64,000 nucleotides of DNA from Amyloporia xantha (GCA_036971615.1 JAYKKR010000021.1:372001-436000); one strand, 5' to 3'. Positions 24,906-39,321 are shown, numbered from the stretch's first letter. The notes: a model not told the origin generated them from the letters alone. A program made the numbers and translations.

Positions 24906-25542
24906 CTTGGTCAGACGACCCTGGCAACATGATCGCTCGTATAATACGGCATACAACTACAACCTTTGTTCTCATAACGAGATAGTACATAGTCTATTAG
25001 ACAGTGACAACGGATAATGAAAGTAGCTCAGCCGCAATGTCGATCTTAGACTTGAAGGAAACCAGTTCCGAGATCTGACCACCTTCATGGTCCATTACGG
25101 CCCAGTTCATACTGGGCTATCTGAGACTGTTCATGCGGAAGACTGACACAAGTGTGGAAAAGAGCTGTATCATGAAAGGAGGTTGAAATGGGCAAGGATG
25201 ACGCGACGGCGATTCGGGGCAGGCTATAAATCGCGACGCGTCACGGTCATGTGCAGCGTGATATCTGCGACCAATGTACCCATTTCCTCACACAACACTC
25301 ATACCTTCGCTTGCTATGTTATATACGTAGACTCCTCCATGGGCGCGAACTCAACAATGTTGGAAATGGCTCGAAAGGCTCGACAGATACTGCACGATTT
25401 CGAATTTACACCGTATCATGTTGACCGGTCTCTTATCTGCAGTCCATATCGCCACCACACGGACGGCCGCTTTCTCTCAGGAGCCAGATAAAAATCCTGC
25501 GTCGAGCCCTGTCCGTACCATCGTTGTTCACGTATAGCCAGC
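24906..25542. other. Intergenic
   Basis: Spacer between the membrane-protein gene and the asparaginase-like gene. A 102-codon frame at 25183-25491 has no recognisable features. Confidence 0.4.
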
Positions 25543-26916
25543 ATGGTGTCGTCCCATACGTCTAAGGATGAAACGCAGGCTCTCCTGCCGGCCAAGTCGT
25601 CGAACGCAGGCAAAACCAAGTACACCTTGGTGATCCATGGCGGCGCGGGGACGATGGATAAGAGTCGCTCGACACCAGAATTACAGGCACAGTACAAATC
25701 TGCCTTGAGCAAGGCTCTGCTGGCCGGTTACGATGTGCTCAGTGCAGGAGGCGAGGCAATGGATGCAGTCGTGGCAGCGGTTTCGTTCATGGAAGGTGTG
25801 TTGTCATGATAGGCCACAGGCCTGAGTATCTGACTGGACTTCATAAGATTGCCCCCTCTTCAACTCTGGCAAGGGGGCCGTCTTCAACACTGCTGGCAAG
25901 GTGTGTGGTTCTTTGCCACTGCTCATAATCCCGGTACTCAGTACATCCCTATCAGAACGAGCTTGAAGCATCAATAATGCTCTCTACGCCTCCCTCCACC
26001 CACTCTTCCATCCCAGCTACAAGGCGCGGCGCCGGAGTTACCCTCATGACGCACGCTCGCAATCCCTCCCACCTTGCGCGTGCTCTATACCTCTCGCCTG
26101 GAACTGCCTATCATACCATGTTTTCCGGGTCTGCTGCCGAAGCTCTCGGCGAGGCCCTTGGCGTGGAGCTCGTTGACGAGAGTTATTTTTGGACGGAGCC
26201 GCGCTGGCGGGAACACCGGCGAGGCCTCGGACTACCTGAGGAACCCTTGCCACATCATGGTGGACAGAGTGACGAGAAAGACGAGGTGCCGAAGGACTTG
26301 CTAGATCAGCTGCCGACGGGAACGGTAGGTGCGGTTGCGCTGGACGAGCGTGGATGCATCGCAGCGTGTACATCCACCGGAGGTCGCACCAATAAACAGG
26401 TGGGGCGTATCGGCGATACACCACACATGGGCGCAGGATTTTGGGCAGAGGAATGGCCTGTGAAGGGCTGGGCAAAGCGCACGTGGAGGAAATTGAGAGG
26501 TAAGGGGACGAAAGTTGCTCTCGGCGTTAGCGGAACGGGTGATGGTGATGTGAGTAGTCTCATTTATTTCTTCGCAAGGTTCTTGACGAACCCGCTGTGT
26601 CTAGTATTTCATCCGACTCGCCACGGCTTCAACGATTGGGCGGCGGATGAAGTACCTGCATGAGCCTTTGACAAAGGCCGCTAAGCATTGCGTTGAGGAG
26701 CTCCGACACGACGGTGGCATTGGAGGTGTCATTGCTCTTGATAATCGAGGCAATGGTGTGTCCGTCAAGTGAAATACGAAGTACTCTTACTAATATCGCC
26801 ATATTTTGATGTGTTCAGTCGCAATGCCGCTGAATTGCTCGGGAATGTATAGAGGGGTCGTGCGAGAAGACGGCGTTCCGAAGACAGCTATCTTCGATGA
26901 CGACGAGCTCAGCTGA
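25543..26916 (+). CDS. Isoaspartyl peptidase / L-asparaginase (Ntn hydrolase)
   Basis: Five exons: 25543-25795, 25848-25900, 25956-26549, 26605-26755, 26819-26916. They sum to 1149 nt (382 aa). Family traits: YTLVIHGGAGTMDKS near the N-terminus, ALLAGYDVLSAGGEAMDAVV, DCPLFNSGKGAVFNTAGKNE and, after a variable loop, GTVGAVALDERGCIAACTST. By homology the catalytic N-terminal Thr of the beta subunit is Thr225, exposed by autocleavage after Gly224. It is followed by GRIGDTPHMGAGFWA (substrate glycines). The enzyme class hydrolyses beta-aspartyl dipeptides and asparagine. The N-terminus has no signal peptide, so it is probably cytosolic. The conserved isoform-type extension between the domains (WREHRRGLGLPEEP) is present. 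Confidence 0.9.
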
Positions 26917-29337
<2,421 letters not shown>

Positions 29338-32300
29338 GTGCTCTGTCTGATATGATTTCAAATACTGTGATCGAGATTTCGAGATTTTCGACGACACACG
29401 GTATTGTATCAGACGAAGAGGTTTGCCTGTAATGTATATGGGCATATCGCAAGATCTAAAGACATCTGTGGACAATCACGGAACAGCATATGTACGAAAA
29501 ATCTTGAAAATCTGGGTGATGTGAACTGAGCAGCCAAGGGAGCAATCGGCACATTTACCACTGCAAAGTGCACCGGGTGCTGGTTGATGAACCTCAAGCG
29601 TATGCAAGCAAAGGAGGCAGCCTGAGACTTCTTTATGACTAGTATTGACTACTAAAGAGACCCAGACAATCAATATGACTGGATCGATGATCAATTCAAA
29701 GTTAGAAGCGCCAGCACCGATCCGTCTCACCTGCGTACTACCGTGCAGCACCCCGCCAGGCCAGCCTGATCATGAAGACTTCAGCAAATATCTGTTTCGG
29801 GTATTGTCATCCCCTGAAACATATTTGATTAAGCAAATACTGATTACAGTAATCAGTGACAACACAGTGGATCTTTACTGATACGAGGCTCAATGCAGCT
29901 GTTATTCCTCTGAACAGAGCATTCTCTGTTGAGAGCAACACCAACTGGGTTCCGCCTCGTAATCATTGAGAGGGACCCAGTATCTCTGGCAGATTTGCAC
30001 GCTTCTCGTCTAGTGTGATAAATCACGAACACCCCGTCGTGGCTTCGTTGTCAGCTGTGATCTCGCATCCACGACACCACGTGAACGACGATCAAAGTCC
30101 TCGGGAGTGGTCGGATTGGTCAAATTGTCTCTACGCACAACGAGTCAGTGATAGTGTTCCAGTTCTCGACTGCTGGTGGTGACTTACCACTGCTGCTGAG
30201 CCATGGAACCACCCGCAGGAGTCGAAACTGCATGACTATCATTTCATACATCTGCAGAATTTCTGCTGCCGTGACTCCAGGCTGGAGGTAACGCTCAGGT
30301 CGCAGTCAGTATTGCATGTGCGAGGTCGATACTCGGTGAACCAAGGGGTTACACGGTTCTGAGAAAGCCCATCGGAATGTGTAAGCGGGATAGTGTTCCA
30401 GGAGATCAGTTCGTGCGTCTTACTACATTGGGGCCTAGCAGTTCAGGCCATCTGTCCAAGGACTCTGGTGGATGATCGGCAGGCATGGTAGACGGTCAGA
30501 CGATTCAGGCGACCATAAAAGCCGCCGCAGCCCAGTCGCAGACTGGAGTTATATGGTGTAGGAGGAGTGGTAATGAGTGCGCGTTGGAAGCGCGTCTAGG
30601 TGGACGTTTCATGAGTATAGTTGAGAGTTGGAAACAGAACTCGGCGGAATTGTTGGGCAATGCCGCGCACCTGGGGTATTTATCTGCGCGGCGGAGTGGC
30701 TCATTTGCCGAAAAGCATTGTTCTTTGTGCGAGTGGCCAGGCGTCATACCCTCCAGGATTCGATTGTCTGCTCTGACGGAGTGGCGTTCTGGATGTCTGG
30801 AGTGTTCGTACATTGTCTTCCACCGAACAATCGTTGCTGCGACTCGCGAAGGTCAGATCAATAGGACAAGGACGAGCCAACATGGAAACACGTTCCGACT
30901 GCGCATACATAGTAAGGAATGTTCGACGCGTGTCAACGTCACGGACGCAGTATGGCTGAAGTAGTCTCCTGACCAATATAGCCGAAGGGTCGTTCGACTC
31001 TTGACTGACAAGGACAGCCAGGCCATACGATCTGTAAACAGCAGCATTTACGCAGATAGATAATAGATTACTTGATGTTTCATCTGCCGCTGCCTCATTT
31101 CTTCTGAAGCGAGCGCAGTTACGAAGGGTTCCCGGACAGTCAGGCATGTAATCAAGAGCTTTCAACCCGAGCAGACGCAAGTGACCCGTGAACTAGATAA
31201 AAAGAGTGGACATGTGCCCTCTGGTGTTGGATTAAATTTGACACTTACCGTCCATATAAGTTTTCCCGCAGGTATGCACGGTGGACTGGATGGATGAAGT
31301 TGGCAGTGCTTCGGGTAAAATTATCAGGTATGGATAATATTACCCGTGGAGCCACTGCGTTAAAGACCATTTGACGGGGCTGGTTGTGGTTGACTTCTTC
31401 AATGTCAAACTCTGTCCTGAAAAGGAACACAACGCAGTTGTCACCACTCGGTTCAAAGTACTCTCAGTAGCGAGCAATCCCAACTGGATCGGCCCCCGTA
31501 GGAACAAAGACCCAGCTTCAAGGTTGTATACTGGTGCTTCAGATGTGGTCGCCGTCAACTCTAGGATCAGTATATGACCGGCAGGAAGCCCCGGCGGGTA
31601 TTGTTCATCATAAAGAGGTTGGTGCATCACCATAAGTGATGCGGTTGGAAACATGTCCAGCGGGCAAGGATGAGCAACCGGTCGGTCATCGGCATGACCA
31701 TTGTCAGTCCCACTCTCCCTTCCGTGATGGAACTGACAAGGAATTGGTGACGGTCGTCTGTACGATACCATGATGCATCAATACTGGAGACTTTATGTAG
31801 CAAGCTATAGGCGACTTACGGATCCGCTGGCATACTTCGTATCTCCAAGTCGTCAATCCCCAATTGTTCATACACCCGACTATGCAATGACTGCTAATTG
31901 AGCTGCGCGCTACGGCCCAATGCCGATGTTAGATTCGATAATATAGTCGTAGAGCAGATGGAACTATTGCTCTTTGCAGCCGCAATGATCGATGCACATG
32001 CGGCAGATGGGAATGAATCAAGTGGCGCCGGCAGTGATAGTGAAGCAGCATGACGCTGGAGTTGTATGGTCTAAGGGGAGTGGTAATACATGCGATTTAA
32101 AAACACGTCCCGGCTTTCTCTTCATATATAGAAGTGCGAAGGGAAGAGACACTGATAAGGAGCTTCGCAAGGCCTGTTAAAGGATTGGAGAGAATTGCAA
32201 ACCGGAGGGGATCATTTATACCTAACGAGCCGTCAAAGCGAAAGCCTCACACACGTGTTGGATACATTGTTCTTCGCCAGAGCATATACCAAGCGGTGGA

Positions 32301-33029
32301 ACAATGGGAGCTCACTAGAACAAATCCTTGCTTTGACCGAGTCAACCTCCAGTGGCGAGGAGCTAGGGCTGTGATTCTCCCCCGGCGGTCGAGACTCGAC
32401 ATTCTACGATGCCCGCTCACAGCGCTCGATGAAGCACTGATCGTAAGCGTGCAAGGGAGTGATACGACAAACGAACATACAACTTGATTAACCATCGAAG
32501 CGCAGGTCTACATCTCAATTTCACCCCAGGGAATATTCAAGCGCTCGAGCGAACGCTCCATAGCTTTGACCGGTTCCAAGTGATACGTAGTAGCCATATA
32601 CGCTGTACATCACAGGTTCTAGACTCTGTCGGCTAGGATTTTGTCCAGTGTCGCTAACTTAAGAGGTCAGAGCATCAGCCTCAGCATCACGTTCAGCAGC
32701 AAGATGATGGCGTGACACTGTTCACTGGGGGCAAGAATGAATGTTCGAACTGTGCATATTCACTCAATGCAGTCCGAACTGGTTACATATCCGGAATGCC
32801 AGACACGCTACGAAAATGAACGATGCTCCTGGGTTTACAGCCAATCAGCGAGCTCTGTTCACAATGTCAGGCCTCCGGATATTGTGGCCGAATATCTAAC
32901 CTGCTTGACGCATGCTTGCATGCCTTTCCGGAGCACGAACATCGTTCATTGCCCCCAGTGGTTCCAACTGCTCGTTGGCGTACATATGCATCTTGCATAG
33001 CATCTCTGATATCTGCCAAGGTCTAAATT
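29338..33029. other. 3.7-kb accessory region without a supported gene
   Basis: Frames at 30485-30964(+), 31340-31771(-) and 32134-32487(+) are 117-159 codons long but show no domain, signal peptide or start context. Two short stretches around 30538-30575 and 32049-32088 resemble each other (TGGAGTT-TATGGT...GGAGTGGTAAT), suggesting an old dispersed or duplicated sequence. No transposon ends were found. Confidence 0.3.
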
Positions 33030-33718
33030 TCAAAGTTGGGCTCGCGCTCACCATTTCCGTGCGTCTATGGAAAGCTGACCACCGTATCAATGTTCTGCGA
33101 GATATCTTAGATACGGCACAGTGGATTTGCACTCATAGCTACCTCATCGAAACCAGCCGAGCGACATTCGAATCTACTCAGAGAAATATCCCTTTCTCCG
33201 GTCCCTGTATATGGCCTTGTCGAAGAAAAATTATGTCTCTGGAGCCTCGACAACGAGCTTGCGATGATATCAATATCTAGGTATGTGAGATGTCATTCCA
33301 GTTGTAGCTATTGACGGGCGTTGGTACCTCGAGCGATATCATCCTTCTTTGGGCAGGGCATCGCGCGGGCTGTACACCACCTGTTGGTAGCCACGACGCA
33401 CTGATATGTGAGAGAATGGCATTCCCGATTCCCAAATGCTTATACTCTTGACTGAACTTCGATGAATTATAGCAACCATCCAACGTACCATCAGTTCAAC
33501 AGAACAGTTACAAGGAACAATGTCATCCAGGACGCGGATAAGTGACTCTTCGAGAGTGCATCTTCAACTTTGACCTCACACGAGAACCATCTCTCACCAC
33601 TATCAAGTGCATTCCATAGACTTTTTGAGCTTGCATACACAATCTTCTTGATCTGGTGGCTAGAGCATTAAAGCTCCTCCAGGTCGCGTTATCTTCCATT
33701 ATTCCTTCGCCGCACAAA

Positions 33719-34816
33719 ATGGCGTCATCCTTCTCCTCGCTCTTTGATCCCCCAAGCTCTTCGTCCAGGTCCAGGTCCAGGTCCAGGTCCAGGTCCAGAT
33801 CCAGATCCAGGTCCAGATCCAGATCCAGGTCCACGTCGTCGTCTTCATTCACGACTTTGTCTTCAACAACGACTTCAGCCGAATCGACCAATTCGTCGTT
33901 TCATTTGCCCACGTCCTCCACGTCGTACCCCTCACTCCCGCAAGTCCCCTTTCCCTCTCAAAGCACGCTCTTCTTCCAACGCACGTCTTTTTTCTACAGC
34001 ACACGCTCTTCTTCCAAAGCACGTCTTTTTTCCAAAGCACGTCCTCGCCGCAGAACAAGCCCCCGTCGCAGCCCACGTCAGGAGTCGTGTCAATAAGTAG
34101 GACAACCGGATTCACTTCGGGAGCATCAGTCACTGCGACACCTTTCTACAGAACATACGCCATCACACAGTTCATCCATAGCATCAGTTCCGTCTTCTCG
34201 TTTTCCCATTGGCACGATCATCGGTTGCATCCTAGGTGTTGTTGCGGCTCTTGCAATCGTCCTCTTCGTCCTCCTCCGTTGGCGACGCCGGCGTAGAGCT
34301 GTAAAAGGTGGAATTATGAATTATCGAGCATTCCGCGAAACCATCCAGCCCTTCGAACCGAAGTCTGAGCCATACGCAGATAATCTGGAAACGTCCCAGA
34401 TTCCACCGTCCAGCTCGTCCCTGCATTGGAGCGTTGCTGCCACACGGAGCGATACACTTCTCGAAACAGGCCCGGGTGTCACGGGTACTCCTGCTGACGT
34501 TTCCCCGAGCCGCGGCGAGCCTGACAAGGCTGGCTCGCAGCAAGAGGAACAGTCACACGAAGTGGAGCAGCAGGTTCAGAACCACCGCCAGCACGAAATC
34601 CCCTCCTTCGCCGCCCTCGACGCGAGCACAGCACCAGCACGCGTGCCACCTTCCTCCGAGGTGGCTGTGCTCAGAACTGACGAAGTGGAGGGTCCAGCCA
34701 TCAATGAACTACGGAGAAGGGTTGAGGATTTGCAGATGGTGGTACAGAGATTGATGGAGTCGGATGTCGCAGCAGTGCACGAAGAGCCCCCGCCTGCATA
34801 TATTCACGACAATTAA
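33719..34816 (+). pseudogene. Single-pass membrane protein, broken tandem copy 1
   Basis: Homologous to the intact gene at 35879-36832. The N-terminal part (after MASSFSSLFD) and the transmembrane and cytoplasmic part (from TIIGCILGVVAALAIV) share a frame, but that frame has a TAA at 34094-34096. The conserved segment between them (GVVSISRTTGFTSGASVTAT) is in another frame, so two compensating frameshifts enclose the stop. A hexanucleotide expansion codes an (SR)n run near the start, and a local repeat of AGCACGTCTTTTTTCCAA-like units fills 33960-34035. The cytoplasmic tail, including NELRRRVEDLQMVVQRLMES and the final PPPAY, is preserved, so decay looks recent, or a shortened product starting near 34315 may be made. 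Confidence 0.6.
33764..33832 (+). repeat. Hexanucleotide microsatellite (TCCAGG/TCCAGA)n
   Basis: About 11.5 tandem copies of TCCAG(G/A), coding (Ser-Arg)n on the plus frame. The intact paralog at 35879 lacks it. Replication slippage is the likely origin. Confidence 0.95.
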
Positions 34817-35878
34817 GGCAGCGATGGGAATAGCAATGAAGGCAACCGCGACGAGCACAAGTGTTTATTACTGTATTATCTGGCCGGTGATTATATGTGA
34901 CATATGATAGTGATTATACCCAGGATACAATAGCGACTCTGTTCTAGATGCATGTCTCATTACCGCATTACGTGGCAAGACTATCGTGTTCAGCCCTGAC
35001 GAGCTGTTTCAGTAAACATGGCGCTCAAACTTGTCGTGGAATTTGCGGACGACAGCTACTACAAAGACACATGGATGATGGTACACCCTGCACGCGCGCT
35101 TCACAAAAGGTTACATTTACATTCGAATCTCGGGCGTTAAAGTCGATCGGCGGAACCTCAACCACAATGATTCGGCTGGGCTCGAGCTCACCATTTCTGG
35201 GCCTCCATGGGAAGCTGACCACCGTATCAATATTCTAGGATACACAGCAATGGATTTGCACTCCTAGCTGCCTCATCGAAACCGGGCTGAACGGCAGTCA
35301 TATCTACTCGGAGAGAAATCCCTCCGAGCGGATTTGAATCATTCACTGGCCACTATCAAGCAACGATGGCGCTGTATACGGCTTTGTAGAAGCTTCAGGC
35401 AAACCTTATGCAGAGTCTCGACAACGAGCTTGTGATATTATTTGAGTTGACACCCGCAGACATTCCTAGTAGGTGGACTCATTGACATTTTAGACGAGTT
35501 GCTCCTAGATCTCTGATTGTGGTTATTGACGGGCGGTGATACCTCGAGCGATATTCTCTCCTATTGGATGGGCATCCCGCGGGCTGTACAAGATCTCTCG
35601 GTAGCCATCGACTCAATGCTATGTGGGATGCATGCAGCCCTCGATTGAATCTTGACGCATGGTAGCTTTCGGCAACTGGTGTTATTCCGAGAGCTGACGA
35701 CTCTTGTAAAATGGTCAATGCATCCACGACGTCTTCCTCAAAAGCATCCGTCGCCACCGTCAAGTGCACCGTAGACTTCCGAAGCTTGCATACACAATTT
35801 TACTGATCTAGTGACTGGGGCAATGAAACCCTTCCGGGTCGCATTACCTTCGATTATCTAGTCAAGTCTCACAGAACG

Positions 35879-36832
35879 ATGCCGTGCATTTTCGTTTTGG
35901 GTAGTTGTAACACCATAGGAAATCTCTCGTCCACTTACTCAACAGATCTTCCTACGACTTCTGCCGAATCAGCCAATTCGTCGTTAGCTTACTCGACAGA
36001 CTTTGCTGCGTCGCAGACAAATTCCACGCTACAACCAAACTCCACGTCGCAGCTCAGGCCGTTTACCTCGTCACTTGTCTCCGCGTCAACGACAGGGGTC
36101 GTATCAATGATCACGACAACTGTCGGATTCACTTCTACAGCAGCGGTCACTGCCACACCTCCCACAGAGCATACACCATCACAAAGTCCATTCATAGCAC
36201 CGACTCCGTCGTCACGTTCTGCCATTGGCATAATCATTGGTGGCATTGTGGGTGGCTTTGCGGCTCTCACAGTCATCCTCGTCCTACTTCTCTGTTGGCG
36301 ACGTCGACGTGGAGCTGTAGAAGATGGAATCACGAATCGTCGAGCAGTCCGCGAAACCATCCAGCCCTTCGAACCGAACTCTGAGCCATACGCAGATAAC
36401 CAGGAAACCTCCCAGCTTACACCGTCCAGATCATCTCTTCATTGGAGCGTTATCGCCATCTCGAGCGATACGCTTCTCGAAACGCGTCCAGATGTGACGA
36501 GGGGCACGGCTGATAGTTCCCCGGGTCGGGGAGAGCCTGAGAGGGATGACTTGCAGCATAAGAAGCAATCGCGCGAAGTGGAGCGACAGACTCATGACCT
36601 CCACCAGCGCGAAATCCCCTCCTTCGCTGCCCTCGACGCGAGCACATCATCAGTGCCGGTGCTACCGTCTTCCGGGGTGGTTATGCTGGGAACTGAAGAA
36701 GTAGAGGGTCAAGGAATCAATGAGCTACGGAGAAGGGTTGAGGATTTGCAGATGGTGGTACAGAGATTGATGGAGTCGGACGTTGCAGCAGTGCACGATG
36801 AGCCCCCACCTGCATATATCAACGACAATTAA
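35879..36832 (+). CDS. Single-pass membrane protein with Ser/Thr-rich ectodomain and PPxY tail (tandem copy 2)
   Basis: Single exon, 317 aa. A Ser/Thr-rich, probably O-glycosylated ectodomain (about residues 10-115) leads to one transmembrane helix (IGIIIGGIVGGFAALTVILV, about 118-140) with a basic stop-transfer RRRR. The cytoplasmic tail is about 170 aa, with a predicted coiled coil (INELRRRVEDLQMVVQRLM) and C-terminal PPPAYINDN. This layout resembles fungal cell-wall stress sensors (Wsc/Mid2-like) but there is no WSC domain. PPAY fits the PPxY ligand of WW domains such as those of Rsp5/Nedd4 ligases. No cleavable signal peptide is obvious, so the true start could lie in an unseen 5' exon. 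Architecture of this kind is common in Agaricomycetes and uncharacterised. Confidence 0.7.
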   Translation: MPCIFVLGSCNTIGNLSSTYSTDLPTTSAESANSSLAYSTDFAASQTNSTLQPNSTSQLRPFTSSLVSASTTGVVSMITTTVGFTSTAAVTATPPTEHTPSQSPFIAPTPSSRSAIGIIIGGIVGGFAALTVILVLLLCWRRRRGAVEDGITNRRAVRETIQPFEPNSEPYADNQETSQLTPSRSSLHWSVIAISSDTLLETRPDVTRGTADSSPGRGEPERDDLQHKKQSREVERQTHDLHQREIPSFAALDASTSSVPVLPSSGVVMLGTEEVEGQGINELRRRVEDLQMVVQRLMESDVAAVHDEPPPAYINDN

Positions 36833-37278
36833 GGCAGCGATGGGGGCTAGGAAGGGCCATGACGAGGATCGCAATGAATGCAACCGCAGACGAGCACAAG
36901 TGTTTATTACTGTATTCCCCGGTGATTATACATAGTGATTATACCCTACAATAGCGATGTTCTAGATGCATGTCTCATTAGCGCACTGCGGGGCAAGACT
37001 GCCATGTTTAGCCCTGATGAGCTGTCTCAGTAAACATTACGCTCAAAACTTGTGGAATTTACGGACGACAACTGCACCACAAACACACACCCTGCAGGCG
37101 CTTCACAAAAGGTCATGAATGATCCAATGGTGCACTTGGAAACGACGCCCTTTTATTGCAGAGAGGAACAATACAGCAAGAAACCACAAGCATGGTACTA
37201 CCATGAACAGATAGCGCAAAAATACACATACTGGTATATACATTCGCACAAAAGGCCGAGCGGACACCCTCGCTGCGC
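36833..37278. other. Intergenic between tandem copy 2 and FPP synthase
   Basis: Contains the partial third repeat unit (36966-37120) and the 3' flank of the converging FPP synthase gene. Confidence 0.5.
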
Positions 37279-38596
37279 TCACTTCTGCCTCTTGTAGATC
37301 TTGTCCAGGAAGCTCTTGAACGCCTGCCTCTTCAGCACAGCCTGGCCCTCCACCACCGTCTGCTGCTCAGGGATCGTCTCGATCAAGCCCATGATCCTCT
37401 TGTACGCCGCCTCCTCGTACTCCTCGTACATCCGCCGAATCCCGATCTCCTCGTACAGCGCCTTTACGCGTGCCTCTGCCACGGCGTCCTTCCGCCCGTA
37501 GTTCGCGTCCAATACCGCGCGCTGCTCAGGCGTGGCGTGCGCGAGCGCCGTGTTCACGCACCACGAGCACTTGTTGTCGACAATGTCTGTGCCGACCTTG
37601 CCGATCTGCTCCGGCGTCCCCGCAAAGTCGAGGAAGTCGTCCTGCACCTGGAAGTACTCGCCGAGCGGGATTAGAATCGAGCACGCAAGCTCGTATGGGT
37701 CCGCGCTGGCGCTGTGCGGAATGCCGCACATGTACATGGCGAGCGCGACGGGGAGGTAGAACGAGTAGTAGGCGGTTTTGTAGATGACGATCAGCTTGTG
37801 TCTGGGTTTGGTGCTTAGTCAGGGAAGAGTTTACTACGCCAAGCATGACTTACTTCTCGAGGGAGAACTTGCTCAGATCAACACTGTCCTCCGGGGCGGT
37901 GATCAGGTCGATCAGCTGGCCCATCTCCGTTTGGTACGTTGTCTGCTCGCTCATGAGCCACCAGCACACGGCCCAAACTGCACAGGCTTAAACGCACCTC
38001 GTGGAACAGCTCCAACAAATGGATATAGTACGGCTCCGAGCGGAAGTGCGACTTGATGAGGTAGTAGATGGCCATCTCGAGCATGAACGAATCGTTGATT
38101 GCGATGAGGTTCACGCCCTCGACCCGGTAGTAGCACGGCTGGCCGCGGCGCGTTACTGACCCATCCATCATGTCGTCCGAGACGAGGAAGAACGCTTGCA
38201 GCTGCCAGGACGCAGGGTGATTTCAAGTCTTCCACATCAGGAAGGCTGGCACATTAGGAACAAAGATACTTACGAGCTCGACACACCACCCAAGCAGCGC
38301 CGCCTTGAAGTATTCATCCTCGGTCAGACTCCTGCCCTTGAGGATCTCGACGGTGTCTACGACCGACAGGCCGCGGTTAAGCTTCCCACCTGGGACATTG
38401 TAGTCCAAATTCTACGAGGACGCCGAATCAGCGCTGGATCTGGCGTATCAGAAAGGCAACTGACCCTACGGTACCATTGTTTCGCGTCCTCGGGCATACC
38501 CGTGGATGTGAAGTGCGCAAGGAGCTCCTCCCGCAGGACGGGGAATACGGCCTCGAACTTGGCTCTCTTCTGTGCTTTAGCGTCGGCTTTTGACAT
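37279..38596 (-). CDS. erg20: Farnesyl diphosphate synthase
   Basis: Five exons: 38596-38465, 38411-38274, 38201-37998, 37942-37854, 37801-37279. They sum to 1086 nt (361 aa). FPP synthase condenses IPP with DMAPP and then GPP to give farnesyl diphosphate for sterols, prenylation, dolichol and sesquiterpenes. It opens [20 protein letters not shown]. The first Asp-rich motif DDMMD is at 99-103, preceded by two Phe at positions -5 and -4, which in eukaryotic enzymes limits the chain to C15; this argues for FPP rather than GGPP synthase. The substrate motif [11 protein letters not shown] follows, then [20 protein letters not shown] and the second motif DDFLD at 242-246. The protein ends KIYKRQK as in ERG20 orthologs. 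All catalytic residues are present. Confidence 0.95.
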
Positions 38597-38740
38597 TGCG
38601 GCTGAAATTGGTATGAATGGGCTTGACGATGAGTGGAAGATGCGTTGGTGGACTCCTAATTCCGCCCAAACGCGCGGCTTTTTCAGGGACCGTAGACAGG
38701 AAAAGTGGTGCCACAAGGATTGTTTGGGAAGGCCGTGAAG

Positions 38741-38852
38741 CCAATTGTGGGGGGGTCGCAGATTGGTCGCTGGTAGATCGAACTCAATAGTGGGGGGGTC
38801 GCGTATTGGTCACTTTAAATTTCGACGGTGTGGGGGGTCGAAGATCAATTGG
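38741..38852 (-). promoter_or_regulatory. Repeated CCAAT/G-run motif upstream of erg20
   Basis: Read toward erg20, CCAAT occurs at 38852-38848, 38809-38805 and 38766-38762, spaced 43 bp apart, roughly 170-255 bp upstream of the ATG. The two start-proximal boxes sit in a near-repeat (CAAT-GTGGGGGGGTCGC-ATTGGTC on the plus strand), and a third G-run (GTGGGGGGTCG) lies at 38829-38840. CCAAT boxes bind the HAP complex in fungi. The repetition suggests a regulatory array or the remnant of a small repeat. Confidence 0.4.
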
Positions 38853-39321
38853 CTATTGCCTATAGGATTTTGGATCGATATCATCGGCCGCCATTCATCG
38901 TCCGGCCGCACTATTGGCACTGTTCTATCGATTGCAGTAGGCGTGAGCACGATACAGTTTGAAACCTCCCAGGCCTTCTATCGTATACCTTCGCAGCTCT
39001 CGCAACAGTGTATGCTATAGTCGTGTCATGGCTGATTATGAGCGTGGATGCCATGTGTGGCGTAGCGTATCCGCAATGCTGAAACAATGGTAACTGCCCG
39101 TCGGTCGACTACGTTCTCACAGTCCTGCGTATCAGATTCCATTAGATGATAGAGAGAGTGGACAGGTTATTCGGACGCGAAGGGCGACGCCTGGACCGTG
39201 GTCGAAGGCAAGCGACCGTACAGCGGCAGGACAAATGCTCGTGATTTCACTCTACTCTACACCGTCGACCACGTTGACGGCGACCACCAATGCTATCTAG
39301 TTCGTTGACATCGACCGATTC

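Larger units (their letters stand above)
33030..37120. repeat. Diverged tandem duplication (two ~2-kb units plus a partial third)
   Basis: The sequence around 33030-33100 (CTCACCATTTC, then GACCACCGTATCAAT) reappears at about 35185-35235. The stretch from 33310 (ATTGACGGGCG, then ACCTCGAGCGATAT) reappears at 35525, and the gene body at 34310-34820 reappears at 36340-36835. The flank from 34948 (GATGCATGTCTCATTA) reappears at 36966 and fades out near 37120. Offsets of about 2.0-2.15 kb fit two units plus the start of a third. Each unit carries one copy of a membrane protein gene. Confidence 0.8.

Noticed and set aside
30485..32487. Retrotransposon or LTR element in the 30-32.5 kb region
   Set aside because: Only two short similar stretches were found; no LTRs, primer-binding site, reverse transcriptase motif or target duplication.
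33523..33891. Reverse-strand frame with a long (Asp-Leu)n run
   Set aside because: It is only the antisense reading of the TCCAGG microsatellite in tandem copy 1; flanking sequence has no homology or domain.
33744..34100. (Ser-Arg)n stretch as a splicing-factor RS domain
   Set aside because: The repeat is a recent microsatellite absent from the paralog, and no RNA-binding domain is nearby.
37279..38596. GGPP synthase instead of FPP synthase
   Set aside because: Two aromatic residues at positions -5 and -4 before DDMMD and the KRQK C-terminus fit eukaryotic FPP synthases.
38196..38738. 180-codon plus-strand frame over the erg20 5' end
   Set aside because: Antisense to clear FPP synthase exons; no independent coding signal.
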